A DNA stretch of 64,000 nt, from positions 1 to 64,000 of the forward strand of contig NZ_QVMU01000003.1 of assembly GCF_003605645.1 (NCBI RefSeq). Direction: 5' to 3'. This document shows positions 26,763-34,991 of the stretch, one piece after another. The notes under the pieces are model-generated. The model made no database searches, was not told the DNA's origin, and worked only from the letters and a program-made list of their open reading frames with translations. The DNA comes from Vibrio sinensis (lineage in GTDB: Bacteria > Pseudomonadota > Gammaproteobacteria > Enterobacterales > Vibrionaceae). Position 1 is the stretch's first letter. Each line of letters starts with the position of its first letter. The position numbers and the translations under genes are program-made.

Positions 26763-28434
26763 GCCGATAAAGTACCACGCTCTCACCGCCGCATTACTTA
26801 CGTTCGGTCTCGTTACTACACCGAGCTTCGCAGCAGATACGACGGTAAGAAAAGACATTAATAATGGCTATGAAGATTATATTATCAATCGTACTCCTGC
26901 AGACTTAACACCACAGGAGCGCCAAATTGCTAACCGAAATATTTATGGTTGTTATCTAGGTTGTCATAGACCAGCACAAGAAGAAGTTCCAGAGACGTTA
27001 AGTCCACGCCTTGAAGGTTTTGATGCTCAATATTTCTATAACCAATTCGTAGATATGGACATGGAACGCCAAGCCGGTGTTTCATCTCAGATGAAAGAAA
27101 AGGTTTATGTTCTTCCTCCACAACAAATCGCAGATCTGTCACTAGTTTTAAGCGAACGTAAAATGAAGTGGAACCCTCGCCCAGAGGTGGTTGCCAGTGA
27201 AGCCTATACTCGAGGCAAAACCAAATACGACGCAAGCTGTAAGATGTGCCATGGTGAACAAGGCGCGAGTACCAATCCCGCATACCCACCTTTAAAAGGC
27301 CAAATGCCCGCTTACATCTTTGAGCAAATGACCGCTTATCGCGACGGAAAACGGACTAACCGCCAAGCGGCAACCATGGTGCCTTTTGCCAAAATGCACA
27401 GTGAAGAAGACTACGCTGATATTGTCGCTTACGTAACGGGCATGTTCTATACGCCAATTGAAAGACGTGAATTTATTTCAGGTGAAGGCATGCCGCCCGT
27501 TGATGGATTTGTCCTACCAGATACGGGGCAAATTCAAAACTTTATCGACATGCATGGTGAAGACAATGACTACCCGAAAAACCCGATGAGTTTCACCATC
27601 AGTAAATCAGGAAAAACCGTAGTCGATGACAACACTAAATTGATGTGGGAACGCGACTCATCCCGAATTTGGATGACAGCTGTTGAAGGTGAGCAATACT
27701 GCGAGAACTTAGAGATTGATGGGTACGACGATTGGCGTTACCCGTTAATGAAAGAGCTACAGAGTATTGCCGATTTAGGAGAATTCCGCCCTGCAATCAA
27801 CATTGAGGCGTTCCTAAACATGCCACGCTTAAGCTCTGGCGTGTGGGGTTTCCCTGTGAGTGACCACCCTGATCACGCTTGGCACATTGGTTTTCCAGAA
27901 GGTCATATCATGGGTCAGCACACGGCATCAACCAAACTGGTTCGTTGTGTACGTGCCGCTAATGGCGCGGCTTATCACAACATGAACTACGTCGATAACA
28001 ACGATGGCACCGTCACGGAAAAAGTCACTGACCGCATGTGGCAGCAGAAGATTGACTACAAACGCCGCAACTGGCTCGATTCAATCGAATACTGTGAAAA
28101 CTTGAACTACGCAAACTATGACGATTGGCGTTTACCAAACATCAAAGAGCTAGTCTCGATTGTGAACTACAACAAAACTTCACCAGCAATTGATGAAGAG
28201 TATTTCCCTAATACACCTGTGAAATATTTCTTCTGGAGTAGTTCAAGCGATTTACCGGGGCCAACGCTATTTGTTCGACCGCTACCACCACGTAAGAAAG
28301 ATCAAACACCTGAAATGCTTGATCACCGCCAAGACAAAGGCAACAAAGGTTGGGCGCAAGGTTATCAAATCGGCTCAGGCTTGGGCATGAGCAAAGATGT
28401 AGAATTCTACGCTCGCTGCATCCGTAACCCTTAA
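26755..28434 (+). CDS. Cytochrome c fused to two DUF1566 (Lcl C-terminal) domains
   Basis: Exported 559-residue protein (signal peptide to about SFAA). An N-terminal cytochrome region has C66-YLG-C70-H71, a CX3CH motif, instead of CXXCH. A standard site C162-KM-C165-H166 follows with a class I cytochrome fold. Residues from about 275 to the end hold two DUF1566 modules, each with the W-x(n)-YCENL...YDDWR(Y/L)P...KEL signature. DUF1566 is a lectin-like module usually seen in surface or periplasmic proteins. I know no function for this fusion. It lies between a quinol-cytochrome c protein and copper-handling genes, so an electron-transfer or substrate-binding role in the same system is likely. 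Confidence 0.85.
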   Translation: MDKPIKYHALTAALLTFGLVTTPSFAADTTVRKDINNGYEDYIINRTPADLTPQERQIANRNIYGCYLGCHRPAQEEVPETLSPRLEGFDAQYFYNQFVDMDMERQAGVSSQMKEKVYVLPPQQIADLSLVLSERKMKWNPRPEVVASEAYTRGKTKYDASCKMCHGEQGASTNPAYPPLKGQMPAYIFEQMTAYRDGKRTNRQAATMVPFAKMHSEEDYADIVAYVTGMFYTPIERREFISGEGMPPVDGFVLPDTGQIQNFIDMHGEDNDYPKNPMSFTISKSGKTVVDDNTKLMWERDSSRIWMTAVEGEQYCENLEIDGYDDWRYPLMKELQSIADLGEFRPAINIEAFLNMPRLSSGVWGFPVSDHPDHAWHIGFPEGHIMGQHTASTKLVRCVRAANGAAYHNMNYVDNNDGTVTEKVTDRMWQQKIDYKRRNWLDSIEYCENLNYANYDDWRLPNIKELVSIVNYNKTSPAIDEEYFPNTPVKYFFWSSSSDLPGPTLFVRPLPPRKKDQTPEMLDHRQDKGNKGWAQGYQIGSGLGMSKDVEFYARCIRNP

Positions 28435-28450
28435 CCTCACTTCATCACTT

Positions 28451-28474
28451 TGCCCCCAATACTATTTGGGGGCA
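28451..28474 (+). promoter_or_regulatory. Intercistronic stem-loop just before the beta-propeller RBS
   Basis: The 9-bp arms tgcccccaa (28451-28459) and ttgggggca (28466-28474) pair perfectly with a 6-base loop. TTGGAG, the ribosome-binding site for the next gene, begins at 28475. No T-run follows. It may stabilise the upstream mRNA or tune translation of the downstream gene. Confidence 0.6.
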
Positions 28475-28485
28475 TTGGAGTTTCT

Positions 28486-29586
28486 ATGCGTTTAAAATTA
28501 TTACTTTGTACCGCTATCACTAGCCTTTCTTGCTGGGTACACGCTGACGAACCGGGTCGATACGACGATGGTGCACGTTGGGCGTTTATTACCGATAAAT
28601 CGACTCCCAAGGTTGCCGTCATCGACACCTTTCAACATCAACATGTTGATACTCTTAAGATGCAAACTATTCCAACCATGATGGAAGTGTCTGATGTTCA
28701 AGATATGTTGATCTACATTGATGGGAAAACCCCGCAGGTCTACATCTACGATCTTGTTGAGAAAACCCACTGGAGCATGGCTGTAGAATCGATTCCCTAT
28801 TCCATTGCTGTCGCACCGGATGGTGCTCGTGTCGCGGTCGCGCTAAAAGACAAAATCACCATGATCGCACCACTTCAAAAACAACAGCTGGAAACGATTC
28901 CCAACTTAGCGCAGCCATACAGCCTCAATTTTGATACAGGTGGATACAACCTTTACATCACAGAACAAGACTCTGGCCGAACCCATATTTGGCGCATTCA
29001 TGATGCAGCCTTAAAAACATTGCAACTGGGTAGCGGCGGACCAGTCTCAGAAGTGACATTGTCACCAGATGCGCGTTTAGTGTTAGTCGGCGATCTGACT
29101 AAAAACAGCGTCAGTATTTGGGACCTATTTATGGAGCAACCTTTTGCAAACATCTCCTTGCAATCAAAACCTTGGCGTCCATATGTTAGTTCAGACAGCG
29201 AACATATGATTTTAGCAGCCGATAATGGTCAAGGCTTAGTCGTCAACACATGGACGGGGCAGACTGTAAAATCCGTTGATTTCAAAGATAAAACCAGCGA
29301 AATACGTACCGGTTGGCTCGAAAGTATTGGGGTCGTTGCCACTGAAACGGGACTAAACGTCTTCAATTTAACCAACAATGAACCCGCGATCCGCTTCCCT
29401 TTAAGCGCCTCTCTTGGCGATGTTGTCGTCGTTTCAGATTCAAAAACCTTATTCGCGACTCAAGGCGACTCTTCTCAGCTATTGGTAGTCGATTTGCGTA
29501 AAGAACGCCTACTACCATCCTTAGAGACGGGTCTTGCTGCGCCCAATTTAATTGCGATGGGTTTAACCAATACCATCTGTCACTAG
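28486..29586 (+). CDS. Periplasmic beta-propeller (YVTN/WD40-like) protein
   Basis: Exported protein of about 366 residues. The start at 28486 (MRLKLLLC) has TTGGAG six bases upstream, and the signal peptide ends near CWVHA. The mature part shows repeated blades of about 40 residues, for example SIAVAPDGARVAVALKD, EVTLSPDARLVLVGDLTKNS and PYVSSDSEHMILAADNGQG. It has no heme motif and I see no obvious metal-ligand cluster. Related propellers occur in NirS/NosZ-type enzymes and YncE-like scaffolds. In this cluster it may be a partner or catalytic scaffold; function is not known. Confidence 0.78.
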   Translation: MRLKLLLCTAITSLSCWVHADEPGRYDDGARWAFITDKSTPKVAVIDTFQHQHVDTLKMQTIPTMMEVSDVQDMLIYIDGKTPQVYIYDLVEKTHWSMAVESIPYSIAVAPDGARVAVALKDKITMIAPLQKQQLETIPNLAQPYSLNFDTGGYNLYITEQDSGRTHIWRIHDAALKTLQLGSGGPVSEVTLSPDARLVLVGDLTKNSVSIWDLFMEQPFANISLQSKPWRPYVSSDSEHMILAADNGQGLVVNTWTGQTVKSVDFKDKTSEIRTGWLESIGVVATETGLNVFNLTNNEPAIRFPLSASLGDVVVVSDSKTLFATQGDSSQLLVVDLRKERLLPSLETGLAAPNLIAMGLTNTICH

Positions 29587-29596
29587 GAGTGAAACC

Positions 29597-30193
29597 ATGT
29601 CTCAACGCTCTTTTAAACGCTTCATCCGCTCTACGCTACTGCTTATAGGTACAATTTTTTGCATCAGCACGACTGCCAATGCAGCCCCCCTCATTTTTAA
29701 CTTAAGTGAGGCAACGTTAGGAGCCGTTAGTGAAAAAAACTGGCCGGATCAATACCTATTTATCGCCATAGGTTACACCTCTTGTCCTGAAATATGCCCA
29801 ACAACGGCAATGGACATGGCTGGGGTTATTAACAAATTAGGTGACCAAGCGAAACACGTTACCCCCTTGTTTATCTCTATCGATCCACATCGAGATAGTG
29901 CACAAGGTCTTGCTCAATACGTTAACTACTTCCACCCAGAGCTTATAGGGTTAGTGGGTACTCAGCAACAAACCAAAGCGGCGGTTAAAGCACTTAAAGG
30001 AACTTATGGTTATGCCCGTGATGGTAAACCTGTCTATCCACCGTTACCGGATCTCTATGAAGTGTTCCATTCAACCTACCTCTACCTGTATGGCCCGGAT
30101 CGTGAACTGATTGATGTTTACGGCTATGGCGATGGCGCAGACAAAATCGCCGCATCGATGAAACGCGACCTGCCAACATCTTCAGGGCAATGA
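29597..30193 (+). CDS. SCO1/SenC-family copper metallochaperone
   Basis: This 198-residue exported or membrane-anchored thioredoxin-fold protein has a signal/anchor near residues 11-30. The copper-binding motif GYTSCPEICPTT has Cys63 and Cys67, and the third ligand is His158 in EVFHSTYLYL. Sco proteins load or reduce CuA sites of cytochrome oxidase and related enzymes. It overlaps the next gene by ATGA and works beside a PCu(A)C protein in the same cluster, although no CuA-bearing subunit is encoded nearby. Confidence 0.9.
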   Translation: MSQRSFKRFIRSTLLLIGTIFCISTTANAAPLIFNLSEATLGAVSEKNWPDQYLFIAIGYTSCPEICPTTAMDMAGVINKLGDQAKHVTPLFISIDPHRDSAQGLAQYVNYFHPELIGLVGTQQQTKAAVKALKGTYGYARDGKPVYPPLPDLYEVFHSTYLYLYGPDRELIDVYGYGDGADKIAASMKRDLPTSSGQ

Positions 30194-30825
30194 TGATGCA
30201 AACACAGCAATTTCGAACAAGGGTACAGTTTATGACACTTGGTATAGTATTAGCGACAGCAAGCTTCAACGCCGTTGCACAGTGTCCTATACCTGCACCT
30301 TTTCAACCCATCACCACACAGGTTCAAATCGAGACCTTACCAAAAGGAGTACAACAAACTTTGGGTCACTCTCCTGCTCCAGCCGTTGCTGTTGGAGAAA
30401 AAAAACTGCCACACAACAGCATTCAGATGGTGAACTTCTGGGCAATCTGGTGCGCACCATGTCGTAAAGAATTACCCATGTTGGCTAAATTAAAAGCTCA
30501 ACAGCAAGCTAATAGCTCAATTTCCATCAACACAATTCACATAGGCAATACCCCGGCAGAGAAGCTACGCGCCATACAAACGCCTCTCGGCGCAGAGTCT
30601 CTTGGTCAGGTGTCGATTGATGACTTTGCTTCACTGCAGGATCTCGGCGTCATGGGACTACCAGCGACCTTTATCGCCATCAATGGTGAAGTTCGCTACC
30701 AAGCATTGGGCTATCTCGGAGAAGAAAGTGCACCATTGGTACAATGGATGTCTTGCTTAGCACAAGCTGAACGTAAAGAGACAACTCAAAAAATCATTCA
30801 AAAAACGCGCAACGCAAAGGAATAA
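30190..30825 (+). CDS. TlpA/DsbE-like periplasmic thioredoxin
   Basis: Exported protein of 211 residues with a signal peptide (to about NAVA) and a thioredoxin fold: NFWAIWCAPCRKELP (redox Cys88 and Cys91) and the cis-proline loop GLPATF. TlpA-like proteins keep Sco or apocytochrome cysteines reduced for copper or heme insertion. It starts at an ATG overlapping the sco gene; two further in-frame ATGs follow directly. The pairing with Sco matches the known TlpA-Sco reductive pathway. Confidence 0.87.
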   Translation: MMMQTQQFRTRVQFMTLGIVLATASFNAVAQCPIPAPFQPITTQVQIETLPKGVQQTLGHSPAPAVAVGEKKLPHNSIQMVNFWAIWCAPCRKELPMLAKLKAQQQANSSISINTIHIGNTPAEKLRAIQTPLGAESLGQVSIDDFASLQDLGVMGLPATFIAINGEVRYQALGYLGEESAPLVQWMSCLAQAERKETTQKIIQKTRNAKE

Positions 30826-30832
30826 TAAAACA

Positions 30833-31231
30833 ATGAAACAAACCACAATTCGTTCGCTGAGATTGAGTGCCTATTTAGGACTGACATTGATACTGCCAGT
30901 ACAAGCACAAGCACAAGCAAATGAAACCTCGCCCAATGGAGAAAGCACACCTCAAATCACGATGCTTCAATTAGGCGAAAATCTCTATATCAATCCAGGT
31001 CGAGGGGGTTGTACTCAATGTCATGGCGAAGCCGGCAATGCACCTGTAATGCCGCTTTACCCCAAAATTGGCGGACAATCTGAAATCTATTTGTACAATC
31101 AACTGATCGACTATCGAGAAAAGCGTCGTAAGAATGGTTTATTTTTCCCAATGGAAGTGGCAATGGAACCATTTAGCGATGACGAAATAAAAGCCATGGC
31201 ACATTACCTTGCTGCTCAAACAGCATTTTAA
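30833..31231 (+). CDS. Small monoheme class I cytochrome c
   Basis: Soluble exported cytochrome of 132 residues: signal peptide (to about QAQA), heme site C60-TQ-C63-H64 and a distal methionine probably within FPMEVAMEPFSD. It ends with the class I C-terminal helix DDEIKAMAHYLAAQ. It resembles cytochrome c553/c5 carriers. Last gene of the block; it would shuttle electrons between the tetraheme protein and the unknown terminal enzyme. Confidence 0.87.
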   Translation: MKQTTIRSLRLSAYLGLTLILPVQAQAQANETSPNGESTPQITMLQLGENLYINPGRGGCTQCHGEAGNAPVMPLYPKIGGQSEIYLYNQLIDYREKRRKNGLFFPMEVAMEPFSDDEIKAMAHYLAAQTAF

Positions 31232-31308
31232 AAGAGCAATTCATTCTTTGAATGTCACACCACGCTTCCAAACCATATTGTGAATTTTATTTTGAATCGA
31301 CATAAAAA

Positions 31309-31335
31309 AACGCCTCAGCAATTTGCTCAGGCGTT
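31309..31335 (-). terminator. Terminator between convergent operons
   Basis: A seven-base outer stem (aacgcct/aggcgtt) and five-base inner stem are separated by one mismatch. On the minus strand it runs into TTTTTTATG, so it terminates the FGGY-kinase operon. On the plus strand it may also stop the cytochrome operon. Confidence 0.75.
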
Positions 31336-31387
31336 ATTGTCACTAATCGTTGTCAGAAGCTGTTGTTAGTAATTACCAAATTCTCAA

Positions 31388-33022
31388 TTAAAACTCAGCC
31401 ATCCATTTTTTGTATTCCACATCATCTTGATACATCTTGTGGAAGATTTTGTATTTCGCATCATAGAAATGCTTAATTCTCTCAGCTTGAGGCATCACAC
31501 TTTTGCTAATACGGCTCATGGCGTTCATCGCATCTGGAATATCACTGTAGAAATTCGCAGCAACAGAACCTAGCATCGCAGAACCTAACAACACCGCTTC
31601 ACTCTCTTCCGGCAATAAAATCATACAACCTGTTGCGTTCGCATGTTCTTGTAAAAAAACCGTATTCTTGGTCCCACCACCACAAGCCATGATGGTATCA
31701 ATTTCATAACCAGCATCGTTCATCACTTCAATAATATGGCGGGTTCCTAATGCGATACCTTGCACGGTTGCCAAATATTGCAATGCCATATCATCTAATG
31801 TCTTCGACATTTTTAAGCCTGTCATGGTACCGGTTAAGTGGGCGTTAGCTCTAGGTGAACGATTACCATGAAAATAAGGTAGGACGTGAACATCTTTAGT
31901 TAAGAACGCGATGTCTTCCTTGCTACCCGCTAATGCCAACAAGTGGTCATTCAACAATTGGTAGATCGTTTGTCCTTGCGCTTTCGCCTGTTCATTCGCA
32001 CTCTCATACAAAGGATGCGACGTAATAATATGATCAATCAAGGCACCGGTAGCGGACTGGCCACCTTCGTTTAACCAATAACCTGGCAACATCGCACTAT
32101 AGTAAGCACCCCATACACCATCAATAAAACGCGCGGTTTTCGATGCCGCCATATGGCAAGAAGAAGTACCGCCAATCAAAGCTAAGCGTTTATTAAAATC
32201 GGCTTTTTCTCCGGTCATGCCGGCTGCACCCAGCACGCCAATACCACCAGCGTGGGCATCAATGATTGAGGTACCTACCGCAGTTCCCGGTAGTAAGCCA
32301 AGATCATGCGCAGCATGATCCGTTAAGCCATCACCCACGGGTTGCCCCATTGGTAAAATGCGATTTCCGATCACTTGTGCGTTGTCGTCCATCAAGTCTT
32401 CTAAACCAATCAGTTCAAAGAACTCTTTGTCCCACTTATTTTCATGGCCTAAATAGGTCCATTTACACACGGTTGAACACAGTGAACGGCTGTCATCAAA
32501 TGTCGCTTTCCAAGTAAGAAAATCTGGCAGATCGAAGAAGTAACCCGCTTTTGACCACGTATTGGGCATATTTTGCTTCAACCAAAGTAGTTTTGGTGTC
32601 TGCATTTCAGGTGAGATGCGATTGCCTACATAGGTTAAAACCGGATGCTCAGTGGCATTAATTCGATCCGCTTGCATGATCGCACGGTGATCCATCCACA
32701 TGATGATATTTTGCTCACTGCGACCGGTTGGGCTCACTGTTAACGGAAGGCCTTGCTTATCCAGCACAACCAAAGAACAGGTTGCGTCAAAGCCAATACC
32801 CTTAACTTGAATAGGCTCAATATTCGCTTGAGAAACCGCATCTTTTACCGCTAGGCAAACACATTGCCAAATATTTTCTGAAGATTGCTCAACAAAGTCC
32901 GCCTGTGGTTTATACATCTGAGTGTCGCGTTTTGCTTCACCCACTTTACGCCCAAAAGCATCAAAAACCCCAGCGCGTGCACTACCACTGCCTACGTCAA
33001 CGCCGATAAAATAAATACTCAT
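31388..33022 (-). CDS. FGGY-family pentulose kinase
   Basis: Sugar kinase of 544 residues of the ribulokinase-like FGGY branch. It has the N-terminal phosphate-loop segment FIGVDVGSGSARAGVFD, the substrate-loop motif NIIMWMDHRA and, in the C-terminal domain, the adenosine motif GGGTKNTVFLQ. It phosphorylates a keto-sugar, probably a pentulose such as D-ribulose or D-xylulose, using ATP. It is the last gene after an ABC sugar importer. No isomerase, dehydrogenase or regulator is in the operon, so the imported compound must already be, or be converted elsewhere to, the kinase substrate. Confidence 0.85.
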   Translation of the reverse strand: MSIYFIGVDVGSGSARAGVFDAFGRKVGEAKRDTQMYKPQADFVEQSSENIWQCVCLAVKDAVSQANIEPIQVKGIGFDATCSLVVLDKQGLPLTVSPTGRSEQNIIMWMDHRAIMQADRINATEHPVLTYVGNRISPEMQTPKLLWLKQNMPNTWSKAGYFFDLPDFLTWKATFDDSRSLCSTVCKWTYLGHENKWDKEFFELIGLEDLMDDNAQVIGNRILPMGQPVGDGLTDHAAHDLGLLPGTAVGTSIIDAHAGGIGVLGAAGMTGEKADFNKRLALIGGTSSCHMAASKTARFIDGVWGAYYSAMLPGYWLNEGGQSATGALIDHIITSHPLYESANEQAKAQGQTIYQLLNDHLLALAGSKEDIAFLTKDVHVLPYFHGNRSPRANAHLTGTMTGLKMSKTLDDMALQYLATVQGIALGTRHIIEVMNDAGYEIDTIMACGGGTKNTVFLQEHANATGCMILLPEESEAVLLGSAMLGSVAANFYSDIPDAMNAMSRISKSVMPQAERIKHFYDAKYKIFHKMYQDDVEYKKWMAEF

Positions 33023-33033
33023 GCCGTTCTCCG

Positions 33034-33993
33034 TTAAGACTTATTTTTTTGTAAGAAGATAAACAAGATCAAAATGCCGCCCCACAATGCCATGGTTAAG
33101 TAACTGCTTACTCCAAGTAAGTTCAGGCCACTTTCTAACGTTTGCAGAACAATCAAAGCCAAACCAATGCCGATAATACGTCCGAAGCCACCATCAGGGT
33201 TAATTCCCCCCAATACTGAAGCTAAGATTGCCGTTAATAAATAAGACTCACCGTAACCAGCTTTTGCCGAGTTGAATTTAGCCATCATAACAATCGCCGC
33301 AACCCAACATAGCATTGATGAAATGATGTAAACGTATAGCGTCGCTTTTTGTGTATTAATGCCTGAGAAGCGGGTTGCTTTTTCATTTGAGCCCATTAAA
33401 TAAATGGTGCGTCCTAAACTGGTGTGTTCAAGTAACGCCCACAGAGCGATCGCAAAAGCAACAAACAATACCAATGGCATTGGGATTCCAAAAATAGAAC
33501 CATTACCTAATACAAGTAAAGCGTTAGGGAAACCTGAAATAACACTACCGCCAGACATTAACACGTTTAATCCATTGATTAATGTCATCATTCCAAGAGT
33601 GGCCAAGATTGGCGAAACACCAACATAAGCAATTAACGCACCATTAAGCAGGCCAATAATCACTGCGGTCACTAAACCACCAAACAATGCCATAACAAGC
33701 ATCATACTGCTATCTGGTGCCATTGTGACGATACTCGCCATCACTAAGCCACAGGCGTTAGTCGTTGCGATAATGGAAAGGTTTATCCCTCCCGTCAACA
33801 TACAAACCGCCATTGCCAGCGCAAGTAACCCCAACAATGGCATTTGTGATGACATTGATTGAAGATTATCTAAAGAGAAGAATGCTTGGCCACTCGTGAC
33901 TCCCATAACCACTAAAATGCCTACTAGGATCACCAATAAATAACGAATATTCTTATCGGTCGGCAATCTTAAACTACTCATTATCTGTTCCAT
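33034..33993 (-). CDS. Sugar ABC transporter permease (RbsC-like)
   Basis: Inner-membrane permease of 319 residues, family BPD_transp_2, with about ten helices. Characteristic stretches are GGINLSI near residue 75 and ASVLGGINPDGGFGRIIG in the second half, the conserved region contacting the ATPase. The start at 33993 shares one base with the stop of the upstream permease (TAATG) and is preceded by AGGGGG. The open frame continues 30 codons upstream without family similarity. It forms the channel with the other permease. Confidence 0.9.
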   Translation of the reverse strand: MEQIMSSLRLPTDKNIRYLLVILVGILVVMGVTSGQAFFSLDNLQSMSSQMPLLGLLALAMAVCMLTGGINLSIIATTNACGLVMASIVTMAPDSSMMLVMALFGGLVTAVIIGLLNGALIAYVGVSPILATLGMMTLINGLNVLMSGGSVISGFPNALLVLGNGSIFGIPMPLVLFVAFAIALWALLEHTSLGRTIYLMGSNEKATRFSGINTQKATLYVYIISSMLCWVAAIVMMAKFNSAKAGYGESYLLTAILASVLGGINPDGGFGRIIGIGLALIVLQTLESGLNLLGVSSYLTMALWGGILILFIFLQKNKS

Positions 33994-34991
33994 TATGCCC
34001 CCTGCAGCGCTTGTTTTTTCTCGTTGATTGCGGTCATACTGATACTGCAGACAATAATCAAACCTGTTGCAACGGTGTGCCAATATGATGGTACACCAAG
34101 AAGAGTTAGGCCGTTTTTGACTACCGCGAGAAGAATTACACCCAAAACCACACCAAACAATGTTCCTTTACCACCGGTCATGCTCGTACCGCCTAACACA
34201 ACCGCCGCCAACACCATTAACTCAAATCCCATTAATGAGTTCGGTGCCACCGATTGAGTTATTTGCGTTTGTACGACAGAAGCAATACCTGCCAAAGCGC
34301 CCATGTAGCCGTAGACAAACAAGTTGATGCCAAACAAGTTAATACCAATACGGCTTGCTGCGTCTGCATTTCCACCAACTGCATAAATCTGACGGCCTAA
34401 ACGTGTTTTAGACATTAAAAATGACGTCAGAACAATTGTGGCAACAAGGGTCAAAATTGGCAGCGATAAACCATAGTCATAGCCATCCGAACCAGTAAAT
34501 GTAAATAGCTCAATACCATCCATAAACCAATCTGGGAATCCGTATAACCACTCACCGTTACTAAAGTAAATCAGCAAACCAAAGTAGACGTTTAACATCG
34601 AAATCGTAATGATGATTGCTGGAACTTTTAGCTTGTATACCAATACTGCGTTAATCAGTCCAAGTAACATACCCACCACGGCTGCAATAGCAAACGCGAC
34701 AATGAAGTTACCCCCAATAGTCAGGATATAAGTCGCGGTAACATATTGAGCAATCGCTGCGGTTGCTGGAAATGAGATATCAATTCCCCCAGCAATCAAG
34801 ACGACAAATAAGCCACATGCCATAATTCCCAACAAGGCAGAACTCACTGACATGTCGAAGATATTACCGAGTGTCAAAAAGTCTTCTGACAACACTCCAA
34901 GTGTGGCTACGATTAGCACAATCATCATCGCCAAATAAAATTCATGGCGTTTAACCATGGAAGCAGAAAATCCACGAAATTGGTTAAGCAT
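33993..34991 (-). CDS. Sugar ABC transporter permease (RbsC-like)
   Basis: Second inner-membrane permease, 332 residues, same family as its neighbour, with GGIDISFPATAAIAQYVTA and the conserved loop AAVVLGGTSMTGGKGTLFG. The ATG at 34991 lies eight bases inside the ATPase gene's 3' end. Together with the other permease it forms a heterodimeric channel for a sugar or polyol. Confidence 0.9.
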   Translation of the reverse strand: MLNQFRGFSASMVKRHEFYLAMMIVLIVATLGVLSEDFLTLGNIFDMSVSSALLGIMACGLFVVLIAGGIDISFPATAAIAQYVTATYILTIGGNFIVAFAIAAVVGMLLGLINAVLVYKLKVPAIIITISMLNVYFGLLIYFSNGEWLYGFPDWFMDGIELFTFTGSDGYDYGLSLPILTLVATIVLTSFLMSKTRLGRQIYAVGGNADAASRIGINLFGINLFVYGYMGALAGIASVVQTQITQSVAPNSLMGFELMVLAAVVLGGTSMTGGKGTLFGVVLGVILLAVVKNGLTLLGVPSYWHTVATGLIIVCSISMTAINEKKQALQGA

